A stretch of DNA of 64,000 nucleotides from Streptomyces odontomachi (lineage in GTDB: Bacteria > Actinomycetota > Actinomycetes > Streptomycetales > Streptomycetaceae): the NCBI RefSeq assembly GCF_024435355.1, contig NZ_JAMJWG010000005.1, positions 248,001 to 312,000 on the forward strand. The letters run 5' to 3'. Shown here in pieces: positions 34,528 to 43,633 of the stretch. The position numbers and the translations under genes were made by a program. The notes beneath the pieces were generated by a model. It was not told where the DNA came from and did no database searches. It was given only the letters and a program-made list of their open reading frames with translations. Numbering within the stretch: position 1 is the stretch's first letter; each line of letters starts with the position of its first letter.

Positions 34528-35376
34528 TCAACGCGGGCCGTCGTCGCCCGGCCGTGGCGTCGCGTGCCCGCCGGGCGGGGCGGGGTGCTGCGGTGCCGTT
34601 CTGCGGTCCAGGGCCAGGGAGATCTCCGCCTCGAAGACCTCCTTGGCGAGCGGGCGCAGCCGGTGCAGGTCCTCGGGGGTGGCGGTCGGGAGGTGGGCGG
34701 TGACCAGGTCGGTGAAGAGTTCCGCCAGTGCGTCCGCGTGGTTGCGGACCCGGCGGGCGGCCGTCAGGACGGCGGCGAGCGGGATGCCCTCGTGGACCAG
34801 CTCCGTCGACACATCGAGCAGTCGCCGGCTGACGTGCACGAACTCGTCGCCGTCCGTGCCGAGGTAGCCCAGGTCCAGGGCGGTGGACAGGTTCTCCGCA
34901 GTGACCTGGCCGGCGAAGTGGTCCGCCAGCTCCTCGGGGGTGAGGCGGACCGGGGTCTCCTCCGTGGGCTTGCCGAGTCCCAGCAGGTCACCCATGTCGC
35001 GGCCGTGGTCGAAGGCCTCCGCCAGCTCCGCGATGCCGGTGAGGGTGTGGCCGCGTTCCAGGAGGGCGGAGATGGTGCGCAGCCGGGCCAGGTGGTGCTC
35101 GTCGTACCAGGCGATGCGACCCTGGCGGCGCGGCGGCGGAAGCAGCTTGCGCTCGCGGTAGAAGCGGAGGGTGCGGACCGTGATGCCGGCCGCCTTCGCG
35201 AGCTCTTCCGTGCGGTACTCGCGCGGTGCGGTGGCCGGGGCTTCGTCCTGGTGCGGCACGGAGGCTCCGCCGGATGCGGGCCGTACGGGTCCCTTGCCGG
35301 GTCCCTTGTCGAGTCCCTTTTCGGGTGGCGTCCCGTGCCCCTGGGCCGTTCCTCGCACTCTTCCTCCGTGTCCCAC
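34528..35376 (-). CDS. MerR-family regulator
   Basis: 282 residues from GTG, or 243 if the GTG at 35259 (with GGAG five bases ahead) is used; the first 39 residues are low-complexity and make the shorter form reasonable. The DNA-binding domain reads YRTEELAKAAGITVRTLRFYRERKLL then RLRTISALLERGHTLTGIAELAEA. The C-terminal helical domain is long, as in MerR proteins that sense organic ligands. No metal-binding cysteine pattern. Divergent from the Baeyer-Villiger operon, which it probably controls. Confidence 0.9.
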   Translation of the reverse strand: MGHGGRVRGTAQGHGTPPEKGLDKGPGKGPVRPASGGASVPHQDEAPATAPREYRTEELAKAAGITVRTLRFYRERKLLPPPRRQGRIAWYDEHHLARLRTISALLERGHTLTGIAELAEAFDHGRDMGDLLGLGKPTEETPVRLTPEELADHFAGQVTAENLSTALDLGYLGTDGDEFVHVSRRLLDVSTELVHEGIPLAAVLTAARRVRNHADALAELFTDLVTAHLPTATPEDLHRLRPLAKEVFEAEISLALDRRTAPQHPAPPGGHATPRPGDDGPR

Positions 35377-35517
35377 GGGATCACCCTAGGACGTTCCGGT
35401 GGCCGCCTGCGGGGCCCGCCGGAACGTGCGCCCCGTGTGAGCGTTGCCGTACCGACGGTAACTGTCCTCCCCGAACCCCTACCCATGAGTACGTCGCTGC
35501 CCTACCCTCCCAACGAT

Positions 35518-35533
35518 GCCAGTGTTCACTGGC
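35518..35533 (+). promoter_or_regulatory. 16-bp palindrome upstream of the monooxygenase gene
   Basis: GCCAGTG-TT-CACTGGC has exact 7-base arms and lies 28 bases before the start codon. A second, wider repeat CGTTCCGG/CCGGAACG (35392-35399 and 35419-35426) is in the same divergent region. Either could be the MerR site or a site for another regulator. Confidence 0.5.
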
Positions 35534-35561
35534 GCGGTTGTGGGATGGCGGGAGGAGCGGG

Positions 35562-37163
35562 ATGGCTGGGCAGGAGCCTGTTGAGGCGGACGGCGCGCGC
35601 GGGACCGGCGGTGCGCCGCCCGAGCACGTACGGGTCGCGGTGATCGGATCCGGCTTCGGCGGCCTGGGCGCCGCCATCCGGTTGCGCCGCGAGGGCCTCA
35701 CCGACTTCGTCGTGCTGGAGCGGGCCGACGCCATCGGCGGCACCTGGCGGGACAACAGCTATCCGGGCTGCGCCTGCGACGTGCCGTCGCACCTGTACTC
35801 GTTCTCCTTCGCGCCGCACCCCGACTGGCCGCGCACCTTCTCCGGACACCAGCACATCCGCGGCTACCTGGAACACGTCGCCGATGTCTTCCGGCTGCGC
35901 CCGCACCTCCGGCTCGGCAGCCCGGTGACCAAGATGGTGTGGGACGAGGAACGGCTGCGCTGGGAGCTGTACGTCGCCGGGGAGCGCGCCCTCACCGCCG
36001 ACGTCGTCATCTCGGCCATCGGGTCGCTGGCCGAACCGAAGATCCCCGAGATCCCCGGTCTGGACACCTTCCCCGGCAAGGTCTTCCACTCGTCGCGCTG
36101 GGACCACGACTACGACCTGCGCGGCAAGCGCGTCGCCGTGGTCGGCACCGGCGCGTCCGCGATCCAGATCGTGCCCGCCATCCAGCCGGACGTGGCCCAC
36201 CTGACGCTCTTCCAGCGCACCCCGCCCTGGGTCATGCCGCGCACCGACCGGGCCATCACCGGTCTGGAACGCGCGTTGCACCGGCGGCTGCCGGTGACCG
36301 CCCGGCTGCGCCGCGGGCTGCTCTGGGGCATACGCGAACTCCAGGTGCAGGCCTTCACCAAGCACCCGGAACGCCTCGGCATCGCCGAGCGCCTCGCCAG
36401 GCGGAACCTGGCGCGCGCCATCAAGGACCCGGCGCTGCGGGAGCGGCTGACGCCCACCTACCGCATCGGCTGCAAGCGCATCCTGCTCTCCAACTCGTAC
36501 TATCCGGCACTCACCCGGCCCAACGTCGGCGTCGTCACCGCCGGGCTCACCGAGGTGCGCGGCACCACGCTGGTGGCGGCGGACGGCAGCACGGCCGAGG
36601 TCGACGCGATCGTGTTCGCCACCGGATTCCATGTCACCGACACGCCGGCCGTGGAACGGGTGGTGGGCACCGGCGGGCAGACCCTCGCGGCGGCCTGGAA
36701 GGACGGGGTCCAGGCGTTGCGCGGCACGACGGCGGCGGGCTTCCCCAACTTCATGATGGTCATCGGGCCCAACACCGGGCTCGGGAACACCTCGATGATC
36801 CTCATGATCGAGGCCCAGCTGAACTACCTGGCCGACTACCTGCGCCAACTCGACGTGCTGGGCGCCGGGCCGGGCGGGCCGGCCGCCCTCGACGCCCGTA
36901 CGAACGCGGTGAGCGACTGGAACCGGGCCGTCCAGGAGCGCATGAAGCGAACCGTGTGGAACACCGGCGGCTGCACCAGCTGGTACCTCGACGACAGCGG
37001 CCGCAACACCACCCTCTGGCCCGGCACGACCACCGAGTTCCGCACCGCGACCCGGCACCTCGACCTCGCCGAGTACCAGGTGATCAGGCCGGCGACGGCG
37101 AAGGCGGCCGAGGGATCCCACGATTCCGGGCAGGACGAGAAGAAGGCGGTGGCCGGCGCATGA
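35562..37163 (+). CDS. type I Baeyer-Villiger monooxygenase
   Basis: FAD- and NADPH-dependent insertion of oxygen next to a ketone to give an ester or lactone. 533 residues. FAD Rossmann GSGFGGLGAA at about residue 28, the Baeyer-Villiger fingerprint F-x-G-x(3)-H-x(3)-W-D at 170-181 (FPGKVFHSSRWD), NADP Rossmann GTGASA near 196 and the FATGFH motif later. ATG with GGAGGAGCGGG ahead. It overlaps the hydrolase gene (ATGA), and that gene overlaps the SDR (ATGA), so all three are coupled. The trio is arranged like the mycobacterial mymA operon. Confidence 0.92.
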   Translation: MAGQEPVEADGARGTGGAPPEHVRVAVIGSGFGGLGAAIRLRREGLTDFVVLERADAIGGTWRDNSYPGCACDVPSHLYSFSFAPHPDWPRTFSGHQHIRGYLEHVADVFRLRPHLRLGSPVTKMVWDEERLRWELYVAGERALTADVVISAIGSLAEPKIPEIPGLDTFPGKVFHSSRWDHDYDLRGKRVAVVGTGASAIQIVPAIQPDVAHLTLFQRTPPWVMPRTDRAITGLERALHRRLPVTARLRRGLLWGIRELQVQAFTKHPERLGIAERLARRNLARAIKDPALRERLTPTYRIGCKRILLSNSYYPALTRPNVGVVTAGLTEVRGTTLVAADGSTAEVDAIVFATGFHVTDTPAVERVVGTGGQTLAAAWKDGVQALRGTTAAGFPNFMMVIGPNTGLGNTSMILMIEAQLNYLADYLRQLDVLGAGPGGPAALDARTNAVSDWNRAVQERMKRTVWNTGGCTSWYLDDSGRNTTLWPGTTTEFRTATRHLDLAEYQVIRPATAKAAEGSHDSGQDEKKAVAGA

Positions 37164-38230
37164 GCCGAGCGAGCGGCGAGACCCAGGAAGGCCGGGAGGA
37201 CCGGGAGGACCGGGAGGACCAGAAGGACCGCGAGAGCAGGGAGGTCCGGGGGAGCAGGGAGGTCCGGGAGGTTCAAGGCGGCGGTCGTTATGCCCCGCCC
37301 ACCCCGGTCCGCGAGCTGACCGTCGGCTCCACCGACGGAGCCCGGTTGCACGTGGAACTGCACGGTCCCGAGGACGCGCCCGCCGTGGTGCTGGTGCACG
37401 GCTGGGCGTGCTCGACCGCGTTCTGGGCGGCCCAGGTGCGCGACCTCGCCGCCGACCACCGGGTCGTCGTCTACGACCAGCGCGGCCACGGCCGCAGTCC
37501 GGCGCCGGACGGGCCCGGCGGGTACGGCACCCGGCAACTCGTCGACGACCTCGAAGCGGTGCTTGCCGAGACCCTGCCGCCGGGGCGGCGGGCGGTGCTG
37601 GCAGGGCACTCCATGGGCGGGATGACGATCATGGCGGCGGCCCGCAGGGACGGCGTGCGGGAGCGCACGGCCGCCGCCCTGTTGTGCAGCACCGGCAGCT
37701 CCCGGCTGACCGCCGAGTCCCGCATCGTCCCGCTCCGCCCCGGACGGCTGCGCACCCGACTCACCGGCGTGCTGCTCGCGTCGCGCGCCCCGCTCGGGCC
37801 GGTCACGCCGCTCGCCAAGCGGATCCTCAAGTACGGGACGATGGGGCGCACCGCGACGCCCGAGATGGTGGAGGTCTGCGCGCGCATCGTGCACGCTTGC
37901 AGGCGTGGTCCGCGCTACGAGTGGTCCCGGGTGCTCGCCCATCTCGACGTGGACGCCGAGGTGCGGGCTCTCGACGTGCCCACCATGGTCCTCGCCGGCT
38001 CGGCCGACCGGCTCACCCCGGCCGGCCACGCGCGCGCCATCGCGGCCGCGCTGCCGCAGTGCGCGGGCCTGACCGTGCTGACCGGGCCGGGGCACATGAC
38101 CCCGGTGGAGGTGCCGGACGAGGTGACCTCGCGCATCCGCGCCCTGGTCGTCGAGCATCTGCCCGTGAAGGGCGAGCAACCGCCTGCGAAGGGCGAGCAA
38201 CTGCCCGCGAAGGGAGCGACATCGGCATGA
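37160..38230 (+). CDS. alpha/beta hydrolase (esterase/lactonase type)
   Basis: 356 residues, cytosolic. HG oxyanion motif in VLVHGWACSTAFW, nucleophile elbow GHSMGG with Ser151, acid Asp in VLAGSADRLTP and His in GPGHMTPVE. The first 45 residues are a charged R/E/D repeat made of 9-bp DNA units, and the tail is a K-G-E-Q-P repeat; both are probably disordered and variable. In the operon it should open the ester or lactone made by the monooxygenase. ATG inside the preceding stop. Confidence 0.9.
   Translation: MSRASGETQEGREDREDREDQKDRESREVRGSREVREVQGGGRYAPPTPVRELTVGSTDGARLHVELHGPEDAPAVVLVHGWACSTAFWAAQVRDLAADHRVVVYDQRGHGRSPAPDGPGGYGTRQLVDDLEAVLAETLPPGRRAVLAGHSMGGMTIMAAARRDGVRERTAAALLCSTGSSRLTAESRIVPLRPGRLRTRLTGVLLASRAPLGPVTPLAKRILKYGTMGRTATPEMVEVCARIVHACRRGPRYEWSRVLAHLDVDAEVRALDVPTMVLAGSADRLTPAGHARAIAAALPQCAGLTVLTGPGHMTPVEVPDEVTSRIRALVVEHLPVKGEQPPAKGEQLPAKGATSA
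37188..37275 (+). repeat. 9-bp tandem repeats in the hydrolase N-terminus
   Basis: GACCGGGAG-type units repeat several times and decay toward the 3' end, encoding an E-D-R-rich tail of the alpha/beta hydrolase. In-frame, so length-variable. Confidence 0.65.
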
Positions 38231-39120
38231 GCAAGGTGAAGGGCGCTCGGGGCGCCGTACTCGAAGGGCGGGTCGCCGTCGTCACCGGGGCGGCGCGCGG
38301 CGTCGGAGAACTCCTGGCGCGCAAGCTGTCGGCGCGTGGCGTGAAGGTCGCGCTGGTCGGCCTGGAACCCGACGCGTTGAAGCGGGTCTCGGAACGGCTG
38401 CACGGGGAGAGCGCGTACTGGCACGCGGACGTCACGGACCACGTGGCGATGGCCGAGGTGGCCGAGCAGGTGGGGGAGCGGTTCGGCCGGGTCGACATCG
38501 TGGTGGCCAACGCGGGCGTCGCCATCGGCGGACCGTTCGCCACCTCGGACCCGGACGCGTGGCGCCGGGTCATCGAGGTCAACCTCATCGGCTCGGCGGT
38601 CACCGCACGGGCGTTCCTGCCGCTGCTGATGGAGAGCCGCGGCTATCTGCTCCAGGTCGCCTCGCTCGCCGCGGTCACGCCCTCACCGCTGATGACCGCG
38701 TACTGCGCGTCCAAGTCGGGTGTCGAGGCGTTCGCGCACAGCCTGCGCCCCGAAGCCGGCGCGCGCGGTGTGACGGTCGGCATCGCCTATCTGTCCTGGA
38801 CCGACACCGACATGGTGCGCGGCGCCGACCGGGACGACGTGATGCGGGAGATGCGGCAGCGGCTGCCGTGGCCGTCCAACAAGACGTATCCGCTGGGGCC
38901 CTCCGTCGACCGGCTGGTCGCCGGGATCGAGCGGCGCGCCACGCATGTGTACGGGCAGGGCTGGCTCCGCGTGATGCAGCCGGTGCGGGGCCTGTTGCCG
39001 GCCCTGATCGGTGCCGTCGGGAAGCGGGAGGTACGGCACTTCGGGGACCGTCTCGACGACGTGCCCCGGGGTCTGGTCGGCGCCGGGGGCGCGGCGGACG
39101 AGGCGGCACGCGGGCAGTGA
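38227..39120 (+). CDS. short-chain dehydrogenase/reductase (SadH-like)
   Basis: 297 residues, classical SDR with TGAARGVGELLA at the start, VVANAGVAIGG, catalytic Ser in ASLAAVTP and Tyr159/Lys163 in YCASK. The C-terminal region WPSNKTYPLGPSVDRLVAGIERRATHVYGQGW is of the type seen in long-chain or steroid-like SDRs. It could oxidise an alcohol to the ketone used by the monooxygenase. ATGA overlap with the hydrolase. The terminator hairpin follows at 39128. Confidence 0.9.
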   Translation: MSKVKGARGAVLEGRVAVVTGAARGVGELLARKLSARGVKVALVGLEPDALKRVSERLHGESAYWHADVTDHVAMAEVAEQVGERFGRVDIVVANAGVAIGGPFATSDPDAWRRVIEVNLIGSAVTARAFLPLLMESRGYLLQVASLAAVTPSPLMTAYCASKSGVEAFAHSLRPEAGARGVTVGIAYLSWTDTDMVRGADRDDVMREMRQRLPWPSNKTYPLGPSVDRLVAGIERRATHVYGQGWLRVMQPVRGLLPALIGAVGKREVRHFGDRLDDVPRGLVGAGGAADEAARGQ

Positions 39121-39127
39121 CGGTTCC

Positions 39128-39155
39128 GGGGCGCCTCCGGTGTCAGGGGCGCCCC
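39128..39155. terminator. bidirectional terminator hairpin
   Basis: GGGGCGCC and GGCGCCCC, 8-bp exact stem with a 12-base loop, lies between the convergent SDR and small charged-protein genes and can serve both strands. Confidence 0.65.
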
Positions 39156-39163
39156 GCGGGCTT

Positions 39164-39403
39164 CTAACACTCGTAGCACTGCTCGTAGCGGTCCTGCTCC
39201 TCCTGGGCCGAGCGCGGCTCGTCCTCCAGGAACAGATGGCGACGCTGCTCCTCCTCCGTCAGTTCGGAGGCCCGACCCGCGGGCCCGGTCTCCCGCCGCG
39301 ACCTGCGCTGCTCGTGTTCCCGTGCGAATTCCTGCTCCTGGTCCTTGCCCTTGTTCCGTTCCGCTTCCGTTCCCTTGTTCTTCTGGTCCTTGTCCATGGC
39401 CAT
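39164..39403 (-). CDS. small charged protein of unknown function
   Basis: 79 residues, almost entirely charged (K, E, R, Q, D) with CYEC at the very end. Start at ATG 39403, with AAGGAGACGCC ahead; another ATG five codons upstream is less well placed. No family recognised. It is likely a flexible or coiled cytosolic protein. Directly downstream of the tricorn homologue on the minus strand (49 bases), so possibly co-transcribed. Confidence 0.65.
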   Translation of the reverse strand: MAMDKDQKNKGTEAERNKGKDQEQEFAREHEQRRSRRETGPAGRASELTEEEQRRHLFLEDEPRSAQEEQDRYEQCYEC

Positions 39404-39452
39404 GGCGTCTCCTTCCACGCTCGCTCGGCGGTGCGCCCCGCAGGGCAGCGGG

Positions 39453-42400
39453 TCACCGCGGCGGCAGTTTGGGGCGGATTCTGGCCGGTACGTGGGTGTG
39501 GTCGGGCGGGGTGGCCGGGGGATGGTCCCTGAGCAGGTCGAGGGCGATGCGGACCGCGTCGTGGAGCTGGGTGTAGTGGCCCTCGGCCCATTCGAGGGGG
39601 TCGCGCAGCGCGGGAACGTCCGGGGCCACCCCGTGGTTCTCGATCGACCACCCGTACGCGTCGAACCAGGCCGCGTTCATCGGCACCGTGATCACCGTGC
39701 CGTCCGCGAGCCGGTGCCGGCCCGTCACGCCGACCACGCCGCCCCAGGTGCGCTGGCCGACGACCGGCCCGAGGTTCAGCAACTTGATGGCGGCGATGAT
39801 CACGTCCCCGTCGGAGGACGTGGACTCGTCGGCGAGCGCGACGATCGGGCCGCGCGGCGCGTTCGAGGCGTACGACACCGGCTGGGCGCCGCGGGTCAGG
39901 TCCCAGCCCAGGATGGTGCGGGTGAGCTTCTCCACGACGAGTTCGCTGATGTTGCCGCCCGCGTTGCCCCGGACGTCGACGATCAGGGCCGGACGCGAGA
40001 CCTCGCGGCGCAGATCGCGGTTGAACTGCGCCCAGCCGGAGCCGCCCAGGTCCGGGATGTGCAGGTAGCCGCACCTGCCGTCGCTCAGCTCCCGTACCAC
40101 CCGACGGCGCCCCGCCACCCAGTCCTGGTAGCGCAGCGGGCGATCGTCGATCAGCGGGACGATCGCGATCCGGCGTGGACGCCCCCCGCCCTGGGTGTCC
40201 GCGGACTCCGTGGGCCGGAAGGTCAGCTCGACCGTGGTCCCGCCGGCCGCCGACAGCAGCGGGTAGGGTCCCCGCACCGGGTCCACCGGACGGCCGTCGA
40301 CGTGCGTGAGGACGGCGCCGTCGCGGATGCCCGAGCCGGCCAGCGGGGAGCGTGCCTTGGAGTCGGACGAGTCGCCGGGCAGGATGCGCCGGACCACCCA
40401 GTCGTCGCCGCGGCGCTCCAGGTCGACGCCGAGCAGCCCGATCAGACGCTGGTAGTGCGGCGGGCCCTCGTTGCGCCGGGCCGGGATCACATACGCGTGT
40501 GACGTGCCCAGTTCGCCCATGACCTCGCGCAGCAGATCGGCGAACTCGTCCGGGGACGCCACCCGTTCGACCAGCGGACGGTACTGGGCGAGCACGCCGG
40601 GCCAGTCGATGCCGGCCATGTGCGGCTCCCAGTAGTAGTCCCGGATGAGCCGGCCGGCCTCGTCGTAGGCGTCCCGCCACTCGGCCGGCGGGTCGACCTC
40701 GTGCAGGATGCGGCGCAGGTCGATCCAGACGGTGGTGTCGCCGCGGCCGGCGTCGGCGAGCGGCATCGCGCGCAGGTCGCCCTCGCTGGCCACCACCAGT
40801 CGGGTGCCGTCGCCGCTGACGCCGAACGAGTCGAGGTGCGGCACGAGTTCGATCGTCCGGGCGCGGGCCAGGTCGAAGTACTCCAGGGTCGGGAGTCCCG
40901 AGGTGTCGGCCGGGTTCACGAAGGTCTCGCCGAGCGCGCCGGAGATCGGCCAGCGCAGCCACACCAGGCCGCCGCCGGCGACCGGGGCCAGCGAGGAGTA
41001 CTTGGACGCGGCCACCGGGAACGGTGTCACCCGGCTCTCCAGGCCCTCCACCTCCACCGCGGCGGCGCCGCCGGCCATCGTGGTCTGGCTGCGGGCGTCC
41101 AGCGGATCCACCGCGACGGGATCGTGCCCGCCCCCGGCCGGCCGCCCGTCGGGCAGCAGGGCGAACGGTGACGGGGTCGCGGAGGACAGCGGCACGAGAT
41201 AGGGCCGGCAGCCGAGCGGGAAGGACAGGTCGCCGGTGTGCACGTCGTAGACCGGGTCGAAGCCGCGCCAGGACAGGAACGCCAGATAGCGGCCGTCCCG
41301 CGTGAAGACCGGGCTCTCGTCCTCGAAGCGGCCGTCGGTGACGTCGACGACGGTTCGCGGCAGACGGGGCGGGGGCTGCGGGACACCGGGTGCGGTCGAC
41401 GCGCCGGACGCGCTCGCCTCGTCCGGCGCCCCTGCCTCACTCGACGCACCCGACTGACCGGCCGCGCCCGCTTCACCCGCTTCACCCGCCACGCTCGCCG
41501 CCGAGACCGCCGTGGAGCCGGCGCTTCCCGTGATCCGGGCCAGCTTGATCTGCCGCAGCGAGCGTCCGATGCCCGGGTGGGACCAGGCGAGCCAGGCGCC
41601 GTCGGGGGAGAAGGCGAGATTGCGTACGGGGCCGTTGTCGGACCGGATCAGCTCCGTCACGGCCGTGTCGGTGGGGGCGAACGGGTCCTCGGGGTGGAGG
41701 TGGGAGGGGTCGACGAAGCGGGTGGGGTCGCCGGTGCCGCCGGTGCCGGTGGCGCCGGAGCGTTCGGGCGGCGCGGCGGAGGCCGCGGGTCCGGCCGGCC
41801 GCTCGGCGGTGGTCGCCACCGCGCGCCCCTGACGGCGCTCCGAAGCGGAGGTGTCACGGCGGGGCTCGGAAGCGGAGGCGTCACGGCGGGGCTCGGAAGC
41901 GGAGGCGTCGGGGCGGCGCTCGGAAGCGGAAGCGTCACGACGGGGTCCCGCATCCCCCGCGTCACGGTCCCCGCGTGCCCCCGCAGCCTCCGCGTTCCCC
42001 GCCTCCGAAGACGCGCCGCGACGTGCCGCGGAACCGTCGTCCTGGTACTCCCGTACGCCCGCCCCCGCCGGCACCCCGGCGCCCGCCGGGATCCGGCCGC
42101 CGTCCGTCGGGGGCAGCCCCGCGAACGCCGCGGCCTCGATCTCGGTCATGGCCTCCGGCTCCGCCGGCACATCGGCGATCAGCAGCCGGCCGTCGTGCGA
42201 GGCGATGGCGAGCCGGTTGCCTCCCGGGTCGGCGACCATCTCCAGCACCCGGCCCAGCTGCCCGGCGGCATACCGTTGCGGCGGGTGGACGCCGGTGGCG
42301 CGCGGCAGGTAGGCGATCTCGATGGCGTCGTCGCCCGCCGCGTCGGTGATGTACGCGACCCGTCCGCCCGAGCCCAGCATCACCGGCAGCCGGACCCGTA

Positions 42401-43469
42401 CGCCAGGGGTGTCGGCGACGGCGCGCGCGGGACCGTCGCGGTGGGTGAGCCAGTACAGGCTGCCCCGTACGACGACGGCGCTGGCGCGTCCGGTGGTGTC
42501 GACGGACAGACCGCTCAGGTTCTGCGCCGCGGGCACCTGGTAGGGGCGGCGCCCGGCGCGCTGGCCCGCGAAGCGCACATCGAGCCGGCGCGGCACGGAG
42601 TCGGGGGTGAGCCGGTCGACCAGCCACAGATCGCCCGCGCACTGGTAGACGACGCGGTGGCCGTCGGTGGTGGCGTTGCGGGCGTAGAAGCGGTCGTGGT
42701 CGGTGTGCCGGTGCAGGTCGGAGCCGTCCGGACGGCACGAGTACAGGTTGCCGATGCCCTGGTGGTCGGAGAGGAACGCGATCCGGTCGCCGACGAACAT
42801 CGGGCTCTCCAGATGCCCGTCGAGGTCCGGGAGCAGCCGCCGCGGGGTTCCGGTCTCGCCTTGCAGGGTGTGCGGGACCAGCCACAGGCGTCCCATCGCG
42901 CCGCCGCGGTACCGCTTCCAGGCAGCCGGCTCGTGCACCGGTTTGCCCGTGAGCACCAGGGCGAGATGCTCTCCTTCGAGGTCGGTGACCGCGATGTCGG
43001 CCATCGGGCCCCACGGCAGCTGGGTGCCAGGCGAGCCGTCGGTGGGCAGCAGGTATCCGCGGGTGAAGTGCGGGAACGGCTGGCCGTGCGAGGCGACGGC
43101 GAGGATGCCGGGCGGGCGGTTCGGGTGCGCCGGCGTCCAGCCGCACACGCGGGTGTCGGTACTGCCCCAGTAGGTGAGCCGCTCCGCCGGCCCGCCGTCG
43201 ACCGGCGCCAGGTGCACCTCGGGGTCGATGCTGCGCCACGTGGTGTACGCGATGTGGCGGCCGTCCGGGGAGAAACGGGGGGCCCCGACCTTGGTGCGGT
43301 CGACGGTCAGCCGCCAGGCCCGGTCCGCCGTGCTGCCTTCCTCCGCCAGCGGCGCCACCCACAGGTCGTCCTCGGCCACGAAGCAGAGTCGATTGCCGTG
43401 CAGATGCGGAAAGCGTAGGTAGCCTCGGAAATCGGGAGAAACCGGTGCGTTCTCGCGCGTATCACTCAC
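39453..43469 (-). CDS. tricorn protease homologue (S41 family)
   Basis: 1338 residues. Tricorn is a large self-assembling peptidase trimming proteasome-type products. Order seen: N-terminal propeller (PDFRGYLRFPHLHGNRLCFVAEDDLW), a second propeller, a PDZ region and a C-terminal catalytic domain. His991 in GTSHAYV and Ser1218/1219 in STSSDGD match the catalytic His and Ser regions of the family; N-G-G-N-I precedes. A Ser/Ala/Arg/Pro/Glu-rich insert at about residues 500-590 carries a 9-residue tandem repeat (DASASEPRR) and is not part of the fold. GTG 43469 is chosen because family sequence begins there; the open frame continues upstream. Confidence 0.9.
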   Translation of the reverse strand: MSDTRENAPVSPDFRGYLRFPHLHGNRLCFVAEDDLWVAPLAEEGSTADRAWRLTVDRTKVGAPRFSPDGRHIAYTTWRSIDPEVHLAPVDGGPAERLTYWGSTDTRVCGWTPAHPNRPPGILAVASHGQPFPHFTRGYLLPTDGSPGTQLPWGPMADIAVTDLEGEHLALVLTGKPVHEPAAWKRYRGGAMGRLWLVPHTLQGETGTPRRLLPDLDGHLESPMFVGDRIAFLSDHQGIGNLYSCRPDGSDLHRHTDHDRFYARNATTDGHRVVYQCAGDLWLVDRLTPDSVPRRLDVRFAGQRAGRRPYQVPAAQNLSGLSVDTTGRASAVVVRGSLYWLTHRDGPARAVADTPGVRVRLPVMLGSGGRVAYITDAAGDDAIEIAYLPRATGVHPPQRYAAGQLGRVLEMVADPGGNRLAIASHDGRLLIADVPAEPEAMTEIEAAAFAGLPPTDGGRIPAGAGVPAGAGVREYQDDGSAARRGASSEAGNAEAAGARGDRDAGDAGPRRDASASERRPDASASEPRRDASASEPRRDTSASERRQGRAVATTAERPAGPAASAAPPERSGATGTGGTGDPTRFVDPSHLHPEDPFAPTDTAVTELIRSDNGPVRNLAFSPDGAWLAWSHPGIGRSLRQIKLARITGSAGSTAVSAASVAGEAGEAGAAGQSGASSEAGAPDEASASGASTAPGVPQPPPRLPRTVVDVTDGRFEDESPVFTRDGRYLAFLSWRGFDPVYDVHTGDLSFPLGCRPYLVPLSSATPSPFALLPDGRPAGGGHDPVAVDPLDARSQTTMAGGAAAVEVEGLESRVTPFPVAASKYSSLAPVAGGGLVWLRWPISGALGETFVNPADTSGLPTLEYFDLARARTIELVPHLDSFGVSGDGTRLVVASEGDLRAMPLADAGRGDTTVWIDLRRILHEVDPPAEWRDAYDEAGRLIRDYYWEPHMAGIDWPGVLAQYRPLVERVASPDEFADLLREVMGELGTSHAYVIPARRNEGPPHYQRLIGLLGVDLERRGDDWVVRRILPGDSSDSKARSPLAGSGIRDGAVLTHVDGRPVDPVRGPYPLLSAAGGTTVELTFRPTESADTQGGGRPRRIAIVPLIDDRPLRYQDWVAGRRRVVRELSDGRCGYLHIPDLGGSGWAQFNRDLRREVSRPALIVDVRGNAGGNISELVVEKLTRTILGWDLTRGAQPVSYASNAPRGPIVALADESTSSDGDVIIAAIKLLNLGPVVGQRTWGGVVGVTGRHRLADGTVITVPMNAAWFDAYGWSIENHGVAPDVPALRDPLEWAEGHYTQLHDAVRIALDLLRDHPPATPPDHTHVPARIRPKLPPR
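41837..41944 (-). repeat. 27-bp x 4 tandem repeat inside the tricorn gene
   Basis: Four units of 27 bp (starts at 41837, 41864, 41891, 41918), each GCTCGGAAGCGGAGGCG-like, encode a 9-residue repeat (DASASEPRR) in the insert of the tricorn homologue. Frame is kept, so repeat number can change without a frameshift. Confidence 0.8.
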
Positions 43470-43633
43470 CCCACCATGCTTTTCCGGCGTGCGGGACGCG
43501 GCAACTCGGGCGGCCCGGGTTCCGGTCTCCCGCAGGCCGCCGTCCCGCCGTCGTGCACCGTCGGCCGGGTCTCCGGCTGCCGTAGCGTCTGGCCGCGGGC
43601 GCGGCCTCGGGCCCGGCCGGGGCGGCCCGTGGC

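Noticed and set aside
41837..41944. CRISPR-like regularly spaced repeat
   Set aside because: Units are contiguous with no spacers, lie inside a coding sequence and keep its frame.
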